Assembly: GCA_000436115.1 (NCBI GenBank)
Contig: FR894503.1
Location: forward strand, 10,594-45,627
Direction: 5' to 3'
Origin: Firmicutes bacterium CAG:534
GTDB lineage: Bacteria; Bacillota; Clostridia; Lachnospirales; Lachnospiraceae
DNA: 35,034 nucleotides
In this document: positions 33,453 through 35,034 of the stretch, piece by piece
Numbering within the stretch: the first letter of the stretch is position 1
Layout: each line of letters opens with the position of its first letter
Position numbers and translations under genes: made by a program
Notes under the pieces: model-generated
The model's input: only the letters and a program-made list of their open reading frames with translations
Database searches by the model: none
What the model was told of the DNA's origin: nothing

Positions 33453-33496
33453 CCGGGGAATGGCAGCTTATACAGTGCCATTCCCCGGTATCTTTT
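33453..33496 (+). terminator. Strong intrinsic terminator
   Basis: CCGGGGAATGGCA (33453-33465) pairs perfectly over 13 bp with TGCCATTCCCCGG (33476-33488), then TATCTTTTG. It lies 8 bp after the transfer-assisting gene. Confidence 0.88.
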
Positions 33497-33623
33497 GCTC
33501 TTATTATTGCTTAATACCGCCAATTATACACATTAGCGGCAATGCCAACTACTACGGAATCCCACACATCATTTATTGCTTTTCTTAATTTTCAAAAAAG
33601 TAACCATAGAACTGTTAAAAAAA

Positions 33624-34202
33624 TTAAATATCACGAATATCAATTTTTCTAATGTTAGATAAATAGAAAATCACGGATTTTTTTATATCAATTATAGAAT
33701 CACGCATATCATTCTCAATCCAACGAACAATGAGATTCCAAACACCACCAATATTGAAATAAATAATATATTCTGTAAGTAATTGACTTTCCAAATGATT
33801 TTTTTGTGATTCGGAAATATATCTATTATGTTCATTCAGTATTAACACATTTAGCTTCTCAAGCAATAAGTATAAGAGCCTATTATCCCGCAGGATAAAG
33901 AGTATTTCCTTATTTTTTCCACAAAAGTCAAAGATATCATCTAATGTTTGGAGAAGAGAATATTTCTGTTGCTGCTGTTGTATAGTATCGACATAATCTT
34001 GCAAAATAGTGTTAATAAAAGAATTTAACACATCATCTTTAGATAAAAAATTACGGTAAAAAGTTTTTCGGGATATATCCGTTTCTAAAAGAATTTGCTT
34101 TACCGTTATTTCTGCATAGGGATATTTTTTCATAAGGAGCAAGAGGGATTCAGTAATTACTTTTTTGGAGCGTAATGCACTGGGATTTTGTGTTGGATTC
34201 AT
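33624..34202 (-). CDS. TetR-like transcriptional regulator (second)
   Basis: The 192-residue protein has a TetR-type helix-turn-helix: SKKVITESLLLLMKKYPYAE, then ITVKQILLETDISRKTFYRNF, then LSKDDVLNSFI. A helical C-terminal domain rich in Leu, Ile and Asn follows (the group usually paired with efflux or ABC genes). It has no strong tie to the first TetR protein. AAAGGAATTAT precedes the start at 34202; an ATG six codons earlier lacks support. Palindromes at 34216-34239 and 34297-34321 lie in its upstream region. It is likely the former partner of the truncated permease at the right edge. Confidence 0.88.
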   Translation of the reverse strand: MNPTQNPSALRSKKVITESLLLLMKKYPYAEITVKQILLETDISRKTFYRNFLSKDDVLNSFINTILQDYVDTIQQQQQKYSLLQTLDDIFDFCGKNKEILFILRDNRLLYLLLEKLNVLILNEHNRYISESQKNHLESQLLTEYIIYFNIGGVWNLIVRWIENDMRDSIIDIKKSVIFYLSNIRKIDIRDI

Positions 34203-34215
34203 ATAATTCCTTTCC

Positions 34216-34239
34216 GACACTTTTAATTAAAATAGTGTC
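34216..34239. promoter_or_regulatory. Probable operator upstream of the second TetR gene
   Basis: GACACT and AGTGTC are arms of a 24-bp inverted repeat with an A/T-rich centre containing TTTAATTAAA. It begins 14 bp before the start codon. Size and position fit a TetR-family autorepression site. Confidence 0.6.
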
Positions 34240-34296
34240 ACTTTCCGTATAAGTATTGCTTTTTATCAGCAAATATTCTATCATACAGTCTTAAAG

Positions 34297-34321
34297 GTTA
34301 CAAGTGTTTACTTTTTGTAAC
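34297..34321. promoter_or_regulatory. Second inverted repeat, possible operator for a lost divergent gene
   Basis: GTTACAA (34297-34303) and TTGTAAC (34315-34321) form a 7-bp-arm inverted repeat with 11 bp between. It lies at about the place where a divergent plus-strand promoter would sit. Confidence 0.4.
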
Positions 34322-34446
34322 GTGTCTCTAAAGAACGGATAAGAAAGACTAACTATTAAAAGTCAAGTCTAAAATGAAAAGATTTTGAATGAATTGCAGA
34401 AATGCATTTCAGATATATTTGTACCTTGAAAACTGCATGACAAATA

Positions 34447-34466
34447 GAGTGCCATCAAAGGCACTC
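34447..34466. other. Hairpin in the IS110-element 3' non-coding end
   Basis: GAGTGCC and GGCACTC pair perfectly around ATCAAA. It lies 26 bp after the stop of the IS110 transposase fragment. IS110-family ends contain structured RNA, but the element is broken here and the boundary cannot be placed by eye; the segment from about 34340 to 34491 probably belongs to the element's end. Confidence 0.5.
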
Positions 34467-34491
34467 ATCTAGGAGATTTTACAGAAAAGAA

Positions 34492-34776
34492 TTAAGCAGC
34501 TTTGTTGTATACCCGTCCTGATTTTTCCATTGCATAAATGGTTCTGACAAGTTTCTTGGCGGCATGGGATAAAGCGACATTATAATGCTTGCCCTCTGTT
34601 CGTTTCTTGGCAAGATATGCTCCAAAGGATTCATCCCAATGACACACATATTTCGTTGCATTGTAAAGGGCATATCGAAGATAGCAAGAACCACGTTTTT
34701 CCATATGGGAGTAACAGTTATCTAATTGCCCCGATTGGTAAGTGGACGGAGACATTCCCGCATAAGCCATTAATTT
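34492..34776 (-). pseudogene. IS110-family transposase, 3' fragment
   Basis: The fragment encodes about 94 residues corresponding to the C-terminal Transposase_20 (IS116/IS110/IS902) domain: AYAGMSPSTYQSGQ, then MEKRGSCYLRYALYNAT, then EGKHYNVALSHAAKKLVRTIYAM. Ser in that domain is the nucleophile in IS110 enzymes (the serine of KRGS). The N-terminal RuvC-like DEDD domain is missing: upstream of Lys-Leu-Met-Ala-Tyr the frame meets a stop at 34777-34779 and the sequence changes to an unrelated gene. The remnant cannot be active alone. Confidence 0.88.
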
Positions 34777-35034
34777 TTAGCACGGAAGAAGGAAGAAGAA
34801 AAGATGTTCCTGCTAAAATTTTGGCTTCTTTTACATTCACTATTTTCATTTTTATGTGGTTTGTGTTAGTCAATTTAGTCTTATGCTGGATGATATATGG
34901 TTTGAAGGGATTTGAAAATATATCCTGGATGGTGCTTTCTCAACATATGCTTCAACCTGTATTATTTTTGAAATATCTTGGCATTTTATTAGGATTAGCT
35001 TTTCAGGCGCTTTTATCGTTATGCGCCATTACAC
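34773..35034 (+). pseudogene. ABC-2-type permease-like gene, 5' truncated and running off the window
   Basis: From about 34773 a plus-strand frame is open to the last base (about 87 residues). It starts LIFSTEEGRRKDVPAKILAS, a typical ABC-2 permease loop before a membrane helix, then a helix (about SFTFTIFIFMWFVLVNLVL) and a second one near the end (FLKYLGILLGLAFQALLSL). No start codon or ribosome site fits at the left end, and the coding sequence abuts the IS110 fragment directly, so the first part of the gene has been lost. Whether the 3' part is intact cannot be seen. The product may have been an efflux or peptide-type ABC transporter controlled by the TetR protein at 33624-34202. Confidence 0.7.

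Noticed and set aside
34421..34440. Stretch with CTTGAAAACTGCATG, similar to sequences near rRNA genes in Firmicutes
   Set aside because: No rRNA or tRNA sequence is nearby; it lies in the end of the IS110 remnant and is better explained as part of it.
1..35034. CRISPR arrays, tRNA, rRNA, phage structural genes, toxin-antitoxin pairs
   Set aside because: None was recognised by eye in either strand. A covariance-model or repeat search would be needed to exclude small RNAs.

Overview
The window looks like a chromosome segment of a spore-forming, Gram-positive Clostridia, most likely a Lachnospiraceae (Clostridium cluster XIVa) gut-type bacterium. The reasons are strong AGGAGG-type ribosome sites, moderate GC, a GH18/LysM spore-cortex-type hydrolase, a Liv-type amino-acid ABC operon, CpsE/Wzz/EpsG-type polysaccharide genes, and conjugative-transposon debris of the kind seen in gut Clostridia. 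The species is not determined.

Layout. (1) 1-2.6 kb: a 91-bp structured intergenic repeat, a UDPGP-type nucleotidyltransferase, and a soluble PAS-like/GGDEF diguanylate cyclase. (2) 2.5-8.15 kb, plus strand: a promoter and a terminator-like 5' leader hairpin, then a cytidylate-kinase-like gene, then livK-livH-livM-livG-livF, closed by a strong terminator. (3) 8.17-10.7 kb: three 11-bp-phased CGTTAA repeats ahead of a 47-aa membrane peptide, and a terminator whose right arm contains the ribosome site of the next gene (LysM-GH18 hydrolase). That gene converges with, and overlaps by 71 bp, an M19 dipeptidase. (4) 10.8-24.2 kb, minus strand: a 12-gene envelope-polysaccharide locus. In transcription order it reads GtrB-like GT2, GT2, priming sugar transferase, Wzz-like protein with a decayed kinase domain, GT2, EpsG-like polymerase, GT2, second copy of the 91-bp repeat, GT4, GT4, GT2, GT39-like protein, and a separately promoted UDP-GlcNAc 4,6-dehydratase-like gene. 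No Wzx flippase is seen. A LytTR regulator with a degenerate receiver lies just upstream and is a plausible controller. (5) 25.2-29.5 kb, minus strand: MATE transporter, frame-disrupted GGDEF gene, double zinc-ribbon membrane protein, TPM-domain membrane protein, packed as one operon.

(6) 29.9-35.0 kb: a visibly more A+T-rich accessory segment. It holds a peptidase-E-like protein, a Cof-type HAD phosphatase, a TetR-SDR pair with a palindrome sitting exactly between the -35 and -10 boxes, a transposon-transfer-assisting small protein, a second TetR-like regulator with its own palindromes, an IS110-family transposase 3' fragment, and a truncated ABC-2-type permease running off the right edge. 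This looks like layered remains of mobile elements and cargo.

No tRNA, rRNA or CRISPR array was seen. The observations most worth checking are the three-hairpin repeat and its apparent insertion into a tight gene junction, the two hairpins that could gate operon expression (2556-2598 and 8465-8513), the pseudo-receiver LytTR protein, the Wzz/pseudo-kinase fusion, and the GGDEF gene split at a GGGAAAA heptamer.
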